Shown here one piece after another: positions 56,648 through 64,000 of a DNA stretch of 64,000 bases. The stretch lies in the NCBI GenBank assembly GCA_023151185.1, contig JAKLJL010000004.1, forward strand, positions 135,586-199,585. The letters run 5' to 3'. The translations under genes were made by a program, and so were the position numbers. The number at the start of each line of letters is the position of its first letter. Positions within the stretch are counted from its first letter, which is position 1. This DNA comes from Bacteroidota bacterium (lineage in GTDB: Bacteria > Bacteroidota > JABWAT01). The notes under the pieces are model-generated. The model saw only the letters and a list, made by a program, of their open reading frames with translations, was not told where the DNA came from and did not search any database.

Positions 56648-57113
56648 AAGCCGGATTTTCAAACGGAAACTGGAATTTGTTTACCAAAGTCTGTTTATCT
56701 ATCTGATCGGGTTCGGTCTGTATCTGCTGCTGAAAGGGCAGGTCGACGGGGGATCGTTTACTTTTATTTACAAGGATCCGCTGGTTATCCTGTTTACGGT
56801 TGTTCTGGTGTTTGTAATTGGTTACCTGCTGTTTTCACTGTTCGAACAGCGGCAGATTGTCATCACCGATAATTCAGTTTCCTTCAAAACCCGGCTGAAA
56901 GAATACGTTTTTCCGTTTTCGGATATTCTTTACATCAAAATCGGGCGTCCGAAACATATCAGAACTCCTGAAGAAGGGAAAATTATCCGGATAAAAACGA
57001 AAAACCGGCGACGGGTTCTGATCATCAGGGTCATGAACTACGAACGGTCAGAGGATCTCAGGAAAGAAATCATTGCAATCCAGCAACGGATTCACCCCAA
57101 ACACAAGGTTTAA
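56640..57113 (+). CDS. Two-helix membrane protein with PH-like domain, inside the dcw cluster
   Basis: A 157-residue protein of unknown function between murG and murC. Residues about 15-31 and 48-66 are membrane helices (LFIYLIGFGLYLLLKG; LVILFTVVLVFVIGYLLFSL). They are followed by a cytoplasmic beta-rich region (RQIVITDNSVSFKTRLKEYV, FPFSDILYIKIGRPK, IIRIKTKNRRRVLIIRV) and a final helix (YERSEDLRKEIIAIQQRI). This layout resembles bacterial PH-like domains of small membrane proteins, but I see no definite family. Its start overlaps murG by 8 bp and murC starts 2 bp after it, so it is clearly part of the cluster's message. It is not a standard dcw gene. Confidence 0.8.
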   Translation: MAESRIFKRKLEFVYQSLFIYLIGFGLYLLLKGQVDGGSFTFIYKDPLVILFTVVLVFVIGYLLFSLFEQRQIVITDNSVSFKTRLKEYVFPFSDILYIKIGRPKHIRTPEEGKIIRIKTKNRRRVLIIRVMNYERSEDLRKEIIAIQQRIHPKHKV

Positions 57114-57115
57114 CT

Positions 57116-58522
57116 GTGACAGAGAAAAAAAGAACCATTTTCGGCCAGTTCCGCCGGATCCACTTCATCGGAATCGGTGGCATCGGGATGAGTGGGATTG
57201 CCGAGATACTTTTAAATAAAGGATTTACTGTCTCCGGTTCAGACGCGAGCCTATCACCCATTACAGATAAACTTCAGGACCTGGGTGCAACCATTTTCAA
57301 AGGGCATCATGCCGGGAACGTTAACGGGGCAGATGCGGTGGTCTTTACTGCGGCCCTTCAGCCAGACAATCCTGAATTGACAGCAGCCCGTGAGCAAAAG
57401 ATTCCCATCATCCGCCGGGCAGAAATGCTGGCCGAACTGATGCGCCTGCGGTTCGGAATCGGAATTGCCGGGACGCACGGCAAAACCACAACGACTTCGA
57501 TGACCGGGATGGTGCTGACTGAAGGCGGTCTGGATCCGACAATAGTTGTCGGCGGTGTGGTGAATAATTTCGGCAGTAATGCCAAGGTCGGTCAGGGAGA
57601 TTACATTGTGGTCGAGGCAGATGAATATGACCGCAGTTTTCTGAAACTGACTGCCACCATTGCAGTGATTACCAATATTGAAGCTGAACATCTGGATATT
57701 TATCAGACCGGATTACCTGAAATTCAGGATGCCTTTGTTCAGTTTGCCAATACCGTTCCGTTTTACGGTCTGGTTGTTTGCTGTCTGGATGAGCCCCATG
57801 TTCAGTCCATCCTGCCAAGAATTGAACGGCGGATCATGACCTACGGTTTTTCCCTTCAGGCCGATCTGAAGGCACTGGATGTAGAAATCCAGGGGACACA
57901 GACCACCTTTAAAGTGGACTACCGGGGCACTGAACTGGGAAGCGTAACCCTGCAGCTTCCCGGACTTCATAATGTTAAGAATGCCCTGGCTGCGATAGGG
58001 GTCGGTCTTGAACTGGAAGTTCCGTTTGCCCAGATCAAATCCGGGCTCGAAAAGCTGGGCGGCATCGGGAGAAGATTTCAGATGCGGTATGACCGGGATT
58101 TTCTGGTGGTGGATGACTATGCCCATCACCCCAGCGAAGTGGGTGCAACCCTGCGGGCGGCACGTGCCGGTTACCGGAAACGCCGGATTGTGGCAGTGTT
58201 CCAGCCGCACCTTTACACGAGGACCCGCGATTTTGCCGGCGATTTCGGACGGATTTTTCTGGAAGCAGACAAAGTCCTGGTCACCGAAATATACGGCAGC
58301 CGGGAGCAACCGATAGAAGGGGTCTCCTCTGATCTGATCATTCAGGCAGCCCGCCAGTTCGGGCACCGGGATATTTCTCCTGTCCAGAAAAAGGATCTGG
58401 AAGAGACGCTGGCCGGTCTCGCCCAGAAGGGCGATATCCTCGTTTTTATGGGTGCTGGGGATATATCAAAAATTTGCGGAAACTGGGTCGATAAGTTAAA
58501 AGAGCATCATGCTGTATCTTGA
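57116..58522 (+). CDS. murC: UDP-MurNAc:L-alanine ligase MurC
   Basis: A 468-residue Mur ligase adding the first amino acid of the stem peptide. It starts at GTG (57116). Motifs are HFIGIGGIGMSGIAEILLNK, IAGTHGKTTTTSMTG, EADEYDRSF and DDYAHHPSEV. Full length. Overlaps murB by 14 bp. Confidence 0.97.
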   Translation: MTEKKRTIFGQFRRIHFIGIGGIGMSGIAEILLNKGFTVSGSDASLSPITDKLQDLGATIFKGHHAGNVNGADAVVFTAALQPDNPELTAAREQKIPIIRRAEMLAELMRLRFGIGIAGTHGKTTTTSMTGMVLTEGGLDPTIVVGGVVNNFGSNAKVGQGDYIVVEADEYDRSFLKLTATIAVITNIEAEHLDIYQTGLPEIQDAFVQFANTVPFYGLVVCCLDEPHVQSILPRIERRIMTYGFSLQADLKALDVEIQGTQTTFKVDYRGTELGSVTLQLPGLHNVKNALAAIGVGLELEVPFAQIKSGLEKLGGIGRRFQMRYDRDFLVVDDYAHHPSEVGATLRAARAGYRKRRIVAVFQPHLYTRTRDFAGDFGRIFLEADKVLVTEIYGSREQPIEGVSSDLIIQAARQFGHRDISPVQKKDLEETLAGLAQKGDILVFMGAGDISKICGNWVDKLKEHHAVS

Positions 58523-59402
58523 TGAACTGACGAAAACATTCCGGGGAGAGATTCGCCTCAGCGAACCCCTTGCGCCGTATACCAGCCTGAAACTGGGCGG
58601 CCCGGCCGATGTTTTTCTCATCCCCAGAACCAAGGAGGATGTCATTGAAGCCGTCAGGTGGATCCGTAAACATGGCCTCAGACATTACTTTCTGGGCTAC
58701 GGAACCAATATTCTGGTCAGTGATGCCGGTTTCAGAGGAGTGGTTGTACGTCTGGCAGATACCCTCACCGAGATCCGGATTCAGGGGACAAAAGTCTATG
58801 CAGAAGCCGGGGCAAGTCTGCCCCTTCTGGTTCTTGAGACAATAAAAGCCGGTCTGGCAGGGCTTGAATCGCTGGGTGGAGTTCCCGGGACTGTTGGCGG
58901 GGCCCTTCTGATGAATGCAGGCGCCTACGGAACAGAAATTTTTGATGTTGTTGAAACAGTCGAAGCCATACACGGCAGCAAGGTATTAAAATTTGACCGG
59001 GAGGATATCCACTACGAATACCGGAAAACCAATCTGGATCATGATTTTATTCTGTCGTGTGAACTTGTGCTGAAAAAGGGAAACCGGGAAGATCTTCTTG
59101 AAAAAAGAAAAAACCTGCTCCAGAAACGCCGCGATTCCCAGCCTCTCGAGGTTCCGAATGCCGGAAGTATTTTCAAAAATCCGCCTGGAAAATTCGCAGG
59201 TGCTTTAATTGAATCGGCCGGATTGAAAGGACTGCGAGTCGGAGGATGTTCGGTCAGTACGAAACATGCCAATTTTCTGGTTAACGATCAGGGTGGTACG
59301 TCATCCGACATGATCAGCCTCATTGAAGCGGTCAGGAAAGGGGTGCTCGATCAGCATGGGGTCAAACTGGAGCTGGAAGTTAAAAAGGTAGGATTTGAAT
59401 GA
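58509..59402 (+). CDS. murB: UDP-N-acetylenolpyruvoylglucosamine reductase MurB
   Basis: A 297-residue FAD enzyme that completes UDP-MurNAc. N-terminal YTSLKLGGPADVFLIP, FAD-binding YGTNILVSDAGFRGVVVRL, GIPG-like GGVPGTVGGALLMNAGAYG, and the catalytic serine segment NAGSIFKNP are present. The YEYRKTNLDHDFIL block and length fit the shorter type II enzymes. Overlaps ftsQ by 4 bp. Confidence 0.95.
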   Translation: MLYLDELTKTFRGEIRLSEPLAPYTSLKLGGPADVFLIPRTKEDVIEAVRWIRKHGLRHYFLGYGTNILVSDAGFRGVVVRLADTLTEIRIQGTKVYAEAGASLPLLVLETIKAGLAGLESLGGVPGTVGGALLMNAGAYGTEIFDVVETVEAIHGSKVLKFDREDIHYEYRKTNLDHDFILSCELVLKKGNREDLLEKRKNLLQKRRDSQPLEVPNAGSIFKNPPGKFAGALIESAGLKGLRVGGCSVSTKHANFLVNDQGGTSSDMISLIEAVRKGVLDQHGVKLELEVKKVGFE

Positions 59403-60187
59403 TTTCCAGATGGTTAGCCTTTTTAAGTCCGCATGAAGCAGCCGACGAAGCCTCCAGACGGAAAATCAAGCTGCGGATTGTGATCATTCTGGGACTGCTT
59501 CTTCTTCTGTTTCTTCTTCTTGCCGGTGGCTGGTACTGGAAAAATCACCGTACGCTGTCCAAATATGCGGTTGAAGGCAACAGGGAAGTCACAGAGGCAG
59601 AGATTATCTCACTGGCCAAAGTTAAAAAAGGAACCCGGTTAAGTCTGGTTTCACCGGCTGTGGTCAGAAAACGGCTGAAAAAAAATCCGATGATCGAATC
59701 GGCCGATGTCCGTGCTGAACTGCCGGGAACGCTGGTTATCGAAGTCAGGGAACGGGAGCCGGTGGTCCGTCTGGAAGGTCAGGTATCCGGAATGCTCGAT
59801 GGAAATGGCTACGGGATGCCCATGAAACGGAAAACGGTTTATGATCTGCCTATTCTGACCGGCATCAGGAAAACAGATTTTGACTCTGCCTGGGGGCAGA
59901 TAAAACGGCCGGAACTGCGAAAAGTGGCTTCAGAACTGAATAAACTTAAAAAGAAGGTTCCGGCGGCTTACAACCTGATTTCTGAACTGCGTCCGGCGGA
60001 TGATCAGTCGGTCTGGGTTTACACATTCGACGGCAGTGTCCCGGTTTTGGCAAGCATCCGGAATCTGGCCGGGAATATGATTGTGCTGAAAAGCTTCTGG
60101 AACCAGGTGGTAACGGTTTCAGGAAAGGAAAGATTTACCTATATCGACGTCCGGCAGGACGGTGTGATTGCGACAAAAGAACAGTGA
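59399..60187 (+). CDS. ftsQ: Cell division protein FtsQ
   Basis: A 262-residue bitopic protein. A basic cytoplasmic start (SRRKIKLR) leads to one membrane helix (IVIILGLLLLLFLLLAGGWY). A POTRA domain follows (YAVEGNREVTEAEIISLAKV ... VRKRLKKNPMIESADVRAEL), then the FtsQ beta domain (IEVREREPVVRLEG). It links FtsL/FtsB to the Z-ring. Position before ftsA and ftsZ supports the call. Confidence 0.92.
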   Translation: MISRWLAFLSPHEAADEASRRKIKLRIVIILGLLLLLFLLLAGGWYWKNHRTLSKYAVEGNREVTEAEIISLAKVKKGTRLSLVSPAVVRKRLKKNPMIESADVRAELPGTLVIEVREREPVVRLEGQVSGMLDGNGYGMPMKRKTVYDLPILTGIRKTDFDSAWGQIKRPELRKVASELNKLKKKVPAAYNLISELRPADDQSVWVYTFDGSVPVLASIRNLAGNMIVLKSFWNQVVTVSGKERFTYIDVRQDGVIATKEQ

Positions 60188-60197
60188 GGGCATTGAT

Positions 60198-61493
60198 ATG
60201 AATGAAAAAATTGTAGTGGGCCTGGATATCGGGACAACCAAAATCTGTGCGATTGTCGGCAGTGCAGATGCCAAAGGAAATGTAAACATTCTGGCGATCG
60301 GCAAAGCGCCATCAGACGGACTCAGCCGGGGAGTTGTAACCAACATTGATAAAACGGTAAAGTCCATTCAGCAGGCCATTGAGGAAGCCCAGAATATCTG
60401 CGGAATGGAAATTAAATCGGTCACCGTCGGCATTGCAGGCGACCACATCCAGAGTTTTCAGAGCCGGGGTGTTATTACCATTTCAGGTCCTGAAAAGGAA
60501 GTCAGTGAAAAGGATGTGAACCGGCTTCTCGCCGATACCCGCAAAATTGCCCTTCCGTCAGACCGCCAGATCATTCATGTGATTCCTCAGGAATTTATTG
60601 TGGATGGTCAGGATGGTGTTGCCGACCCGGTCGGCATGACCGGCGTCCGGATGGAAGCTAACGTCCATATTATCACCGGCATGGTTACGGCAATCCGGAA
60701 CATTGAACGGTGTGTCGAAAAGGCCGGTCTTCGGGTCGATGATATTGTGCTTGAACCGATTGCGTCCTCACTTTCAGTTCTTACCCCGGAAGAAAAGGAA
60801 GTCGGTGTGGCTCTTCTCGATATCGGCGGGGGTACAACGGATCTGGCGATTTTTGAAGAAAAAACCATCCGGAAAACGTCGGTCATTGCCATTGCCGGCA
60901 AAAAGGTAACCGATGACATCCGGCGGGGTCTTGGGATTTTGCAGGATCAGGCCGAGTTGCTGAAGCTGAACTACGGGGCAGCCCACATGAGTGAAATTGT
61001 TCAGGATGACCCGTTACTGATTCCCGGGATTTCCGGCCGGGCGCCGAAGGAAGTCAGCCGGGGAACACTCTGCCAGATTATCCAGCCCAGAATGGAAGAA
61101 ATTCTTGAAATCGTCCGGGATGAAATTCAGGCGTCCGGTTTTGGACGAAATCTTTCAGCCGGACTGGTCATAACCGGCGGTGGGGCCATGATCCGGGGCG
61201 TGACCACCCTTGCGCGGGAAATTACGGGACTTGACGTTAAGATCGGGGTTCCCATCGGACTCTACGGCGGGATGATCAATGAGGTTGAAAACCCCATGTA
61301 TGCCACCTCCGTCGGGCTGGTTATTCACGGGCTGAACAGCGGAAAGGCCTCGCAGGCTATTTCCCGGCAGGCACTGAAAGAAATGGAAGACTCCCTGCCC
61401 GAAGAGGAAGAATCCCGGCGGCCAGAACCGCCAAAGCCGGCAGGGAAAGGGAATTTTATGGATAAACTAAAGGGTTGGTTCGAAGAACTCTGA
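60198..61493 (+). CDS. ftsA: Cell division protein FtsA
   Basis: A 431-residue actin-like protein that anchors FtsZ to the membrane. The start at 60198 (MNEKIVVGLDIGTTKICAIV) follows GAGGG by 7 bases. ATP-binding motifs are GLDIGTTKICAIVG and LLDIGGGTTDLAIF; the late GLVITGGGAMIRGV is also intact. The 1C domain is between them. The C-terminal amphipathic helix (FMDKLKGWFEEL) is the membrane-targeting end. Confidence 0.97.
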   Translation: MNEKIVVGLDIGTTKICAIVGSADAKGNVNILAIGKAPSDGLSRGVVTNIDKTVKSIQQAIEEAQNICGMEIKSVTVGIAGDHIQSFQSRGVITISGPEKEVSEKDVNRLLADTRKIALPSDRQIIHVIPQEFIVDGQDGVADPVGMTGVRMEANVHIITGMVTAIRNIERCVEKAGLRVDDIVLEPIASSLSVLTPEEKEVGVALLDIGGGTTDLAIFEEKTIRKTSVIAIAGKKVTDDIRRGLGILQDQAELLKLNYGAAHMSEIVQDDPLLIPGISGRAPKEVSRGTLCQIIQPRMEEILEIVRDEIQASGFGRNLSAGLVITGGGAMIRGVTTLAREITGLDVKIGVPIGLYGGMINEVENPMYATSVGLVIHGLNSGKASQAISRQALKEMEDSLPEEEESRRPEPPKPAGKGNFMDKLKGWFEEL

Positions 61494-61538
61494 ACCCACA
61501 CACATTTTAAAAGTACAAAATCGGATCGGAGTGCAGTT

Positions 61539-62798
61539 ATGCCTATTCAACTGGATGATATCGTAGAAAACGGCGCCAAGATTAAAGTTATCGGCGTAGG
61601 CGGCGGCGGTGGAAATGCCGTGAACAACATGATCGAGCGGGGGATCAGCGGAGTTGGTTTTATTGCCTGCAATACAGATAACCAGGCCCTGGAAAAATCT
61701 CCGGCTCCGGTAAAAGTCCAGATCGGGAAAACTTCTACCCGGGGGCTTGGAGCTGGCGGTGACCCCGAAAAAGGCCGTCTGGCCTGCGAGGAAGATAAAA
61801 CCGAAATTGCCCGTCTGGTAGAAGGAACCGATATGGTCTTCATTACGGCCGGGATGGGCGGCGGAACCGGTACCGGTGCAGCACCGATCGTAGCAGAAAT
61901 TGCCAAAGCCTCGGGTGCCCTGACCGTCGGGGTGGTAACCAAACCCTTCCTTTTTGAAGGCGTCAGGCGGAAAAGTCAGGCCGAATCCGGTATTGAAAAC
62001 CTGCGGCGGAATGTGGATACCCTGATCGTGATCCCCAACAACCGGCTGATGGCGGTTACAGACCGGTCTGTAACCCTTACGGATGCCTTTAATATTGCCA
62101 ACAACGTTCTGTATGATGCCGTTAAGGGAATTTCGGACCTGATCAACATTACCGGACTTGTTAACCTCGATTTTGCTGACGTCAGAACAGTCATGAGCGG
62201 AATGGGAGATGCCCTGATGGGAATTGGCCGGGCGTCGGGTGAAAACCGGGCAGTTGAGGCGGCTCAGATGGCTATTTCGTCACCGTTGCTCGACGGAATT
62301 GATATTTCGGGATCGCAGGGAGTTCTGGTGAATATTACCGGCGGAAAAAACACTACCCTGTATGAAATCAATGATGCCTCGACGGTGATCATTCAGGCAG
62401 CAGGTGAAGAAGCCAACGTGATTTTCGGGTCGGTGATTGATGAATCTCTTGAGGATGAAATCATGGTAACGGTAATCGCAACCGGATTCAACAAGAAAAG
62501 GGCCCAGGTTCAGCCGCAGGCACCTGCCCGGCCCGCTGCACCTCAGGTCCAGACTCCGAAAGCTCCGGCGCCGATTCTGAAAATGAATCCGGAAGAGAAT
62601 CAGGTCACCCTGCCGTTCCCCGATCCGGGTAAAACCGGATTTCAGGGAGGACTGGAAGGCCTGATTCCCAAGGATACACCGGCTTATGTCAGAAAAGGGA
62701 TTGATATCAGCAGTTCGGGAGAGCCCCGGGAAACCCGTGACCGTATTTCGAAGGAAGATCCGGATAAACCGGCCTTCCTGAGACGGATTATGGATTAA
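61539..62798 (+). CDS. ftsZ: Cell division GTPase FtsZ
   Basis: A 419-residue tubulin-like GTPase that forms the Z-ring. GTP-binding motifs are VGGGGGNAVNNMIERG and the tubulin signature GMGGGTGTGAAPIV; the synergy loop is NLDFADVRTVM. A disordered Pro/Ala-rich linker (about 315-400) leads to the conserved C-terminal peptide KPAFLRRIMD, which binds FtsA. A GGAG site lies 8 bases before the ATG. Last gene of the dcw cluster. Confidence 0.98.
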   Translation: MPIQLDDIVENGAKIKVIGVGGGGGNAVNNMIERGISGVGFIACNTDNQALEKSPAPVKVQIGKTSTRGLGAGGDPEKGRLACEEDKTEIARLVEGTDMVFITAGMGGGTGTGAAPIVAEIAKASGALTVGVVTKPFLFEGVRRKSQAESGIENLRRNVDTLIVIPNNRLMAVTDRSVTLTDAFNIANNVLYDAVKGISDLINITGLVNLDFADVRTVMSGMGDALMGIGRASGENRAVEAAQMAISSPLLDGIDISGSQGVLVNITGGKNTTLYEINDASTVIIQAAGEEANVIFGSVIDESLEDEIMVTVIATGFNKKRAQVQPQAPARPAAPQVQTPKAPAPILKMNPEENQVTLPFPDPGKTGFQGGLEGLIPKDTPAYVRKGIDISSSGEPRETRDRISKEDPDKPAFLRRIMD

Positions 62799-62800
62799 GC

Positions 62801-62825
62801 AAAAGGGCGGTTCAACCGCCCTTTT
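62801..62825. terminator. Bidirectional terminator after ftsZ
   Basis: A GC-rich 7-bp stem (GGGCGGT 62805-62811 with ACCGCCC 62815-62821) is flanked by four A and a run of six T. It lies between the converging ftsZ and secreted-protein genes and can serve both. Confidence 0.93.
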
Positions 62826-63629
62826 TTATTTCAGAAGTGTCATTTTCCGGGTTTCGACCTGGCCGTTCCAGGCAACCGACCAGAGGTAACTGCCCGACGG
62901 CAGATCAGAAAAGTCGAAGGAACGGCTAAACAGTCCTGCCGGAACTGTTTCTTCTGCCAGAGTCCGGATGGTCTTGCCCTGAATATCCCGGAGATAGATC
63001 ACAACCCGGCCGGTTTTCGGAACCGAAAAGGAAAGGGTTGTCGCCGGATTAAAGGGATTGGGGTAATTGTCATTGAGTGAAAATCCGGAGGGATTTCCGG
63101 TCTCACCGACACCGGTCGATGAGGTTATGGTAATGGATTTCTCCGGGGCATGATTCCACTGATCCCCGATACTGTTGCCATTGGCATTTACACTGTTGGA
63201 AGTGGCATACAGGGTGGCTGTTCCTGCTGAGGCGGGTGCTTTGTAGATAAAGTCGAAGGTGACCGTCCCTGAAACCGGTGCTTTGGGTGAGACGTGGGTC
63301 AGTTCACTTCCGATAGTCTGCAGCCCGGAACCCGGAGTCAGGGTACTGCCGGCTGAGGCTGCAATATCCACACCTGCTTTTGCCAGAGGTCCGCCGGTAA
63401 CTGTAACCGTAAAGGCAGCCGTTTGCCCGGCGGCGACTTCCGAAGGTCCGTTGATAGACACGGTCACATTACTGCTCTGGCTGCCGTGACAGGAGCATCC
63501 CTCTCCTCCGGTTTTAGTGGTCAGGCCCGTCATCCCGGTACTGTGAGCAGAAACCGTCCAGACAAAATAGCCGGTTCCGGCAAAAACGAGAGCTGCTGCA
63601 GATAGTTTAGTGGTCGAAAAATACCTCAT
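62826..63629 (-). CDS. Secreted CSCH-motif protein with T9SS-type C-terminal sorting domain
   Basis: A 267-residue exported protein with a signal peptide (about 1-28, ending TVSA-HS). The mature start has a GEGCSCHGSQ cluster, followed by a beta-sandwich region with repeated Val/Thr strands (NVTVSINGPSEVAAGQTAAF, VTVTGGPLAKAGVDIAASAG). This fits the Reelin-like 'choice-of-anchor V' type of domain. The C-terminal 80 residues (NYPNPFNPATTLSFSVPKTG ... YLWSVAWNGQ ... RKMTLLK) are a FlgD-like type IX secretion sorting domain. The protein is probably sent across the outer membrane and attached or released. The CSCH group is not a CxxCH heme motif. An AAAGGA site precedes the ATG. Confidence 0.85.
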   Translation of the reverse strand: MRYFSTTKLSAAALVFAGTGYFVWTVSAHSTGMTGLTTKTGGEGCSCHGSQSSNVTVSINGPSEVAAGQTAAFTVTVTGGPLAKAGVDIAASAGSTLTPGSGLQTIGSELTHVSPKAPVSGTVTFDFIYKAPASAGTATLYATSNSVNANGNSIGDQWNHAPEKSITITSSTGVGETGNPSGFSLNDNYPNPFNPATTLSFSVPKTGRVVIYLRDIQGKTIRTLAEETVPAGLFSRSFDFSDLPSGSYLWSVAWNGQVETRKMTLLK

Positions 63630-64000
63630 CCCGGATCCTTTCTAATTGATTTCTAATCTAATATGAATCAGGAATTCTTTGTGTGCAAACCGAAAGCAGA
63701 AACCGGTCAGATTTTGTGATGAAAATTGCCGGGCGGGATCATTTACTTCAGTAATGTTTTTTTTGGGGGCTAAAGGAAAAAGTGGGACTATTTCAATCGG
63801 GACATTTTGAAGCGGAGGTTGTGCCGGGTCCTAAAATTGTCCTTTTAAAATCATTCATTGTTATTTTAGGTTATATCGTTTTTAAAAATTATACTTAAAA
63901 ACAAAGGCTCCCTGCCAAACACGTCTTTTCTGGGCACCTGATTCAATTTTGTCCTTCGTGTCTTGTACATCCCGTTCATCCTTGTAATAGCAGATCCCAG
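63630..64000. other. Right-edge intergenic DNA with a possible repeat fragment
   Basis: No gene is supported here. The last 50 bases (about 63950-64000), containing short related words (GTCCTTCGTGTC, CATCCCGTTCATCC), resemble the dispersed intergenic repeats of the type 'ATCCTGTTCATCC/CTTCGTGTC' that occur in many Bacteroidota-like genomes. The element is cut by the window edge and has no second copy here, so it cannot be verified. Confidence 0.3.

Overview
The window is a 64 kb origin-proximal chromosomal segment of a Gram-negative bacterium. It most likely belongs to the FCB group (Bacteroidota, Chlorobiota, Ignavibacteriota or a relative). Three things point there: a secreted protein ending in a T9SS/FlgD-like sorting domain (NYPNPFNP...), a DUF2851 protein and a set of DUF3857 lipoproteins, and promoters of the Bacteroidota type (TTTG-like -33, about 19-21 bp spacer, TANNTTTG -7) before dnaA and rpmH. 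I cannot name genus or species. No tRNA, rRNA, CRISPR array, insertion sequence, prophage or defence island was seen, so this is mostly core genome.

Left part (1-20737) is mainly on the minus strand. It holds a partial outer-membrane protein, a PDZ/membrane/GAF/SpoIIE phosphatase, glycogen synthase, and an operon of three DUF3857 proteins of which only the first keeps a transglutaminase Cys-His-Asp triad. Then come dsbD and a LeuT-like sodium symporter with a 51-residue MetS-like small subunit (both plus strand), and the minus-strand run pfkB-like kinase, RmlD-like reductase, serS, pyrF, DUF2851.

Centre (20897-34083): an SH3-like exported protein, then a 200-bp cluster of DnaA boxes followed by AT-rich DNA (predicted oriC), then dnaN-recF-dciA-gyrB-gyrA. 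A TonB-C-like lipoprotein, an Lrp-glnA pair on the minus strand, and an AT-rich region with two more DnaA-box-like sites lead into dnaA. Gene direction changes from mostly minus to mostly plus at the predicted oriC, as expected if replication starts there. dnaA is about 10 kb away from dnaN.

Right part: rpmH-rnpA-yidD-yidC-mnmE-mnmG-rsmG-murQ-mfd (34186-44816) is one dense run with overlapping starts. rnpA appears to start at ATT. Two perfect parS sites lie inside the first codons of rsmG and mfd, although parA and parB are not in the window. From 45120 to 62798 lies a complete division and cell-wall (dcw) cluster: mraZ, rsmH, ftsL, ftsI, murE, murF, mraY, murD, ftsW, murG, an unfamiliar membrane protein, murC, murB, ftsQ, ftsA, ftsZ. 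It ends in a strong bidirectional terminator facing a secreted T9SS-type protein.

The window is therefore largely replication initiation, chromosome segregation sites, membrane-protein biogenesis and peptidoglycan/division functions. The more unusual points are the non-AUG rnpA start, the in-gene parS pair, the separate dnaA and dnaN/oriC loci, the pseudo-transglutaminases and the extra gene between murG and murC.
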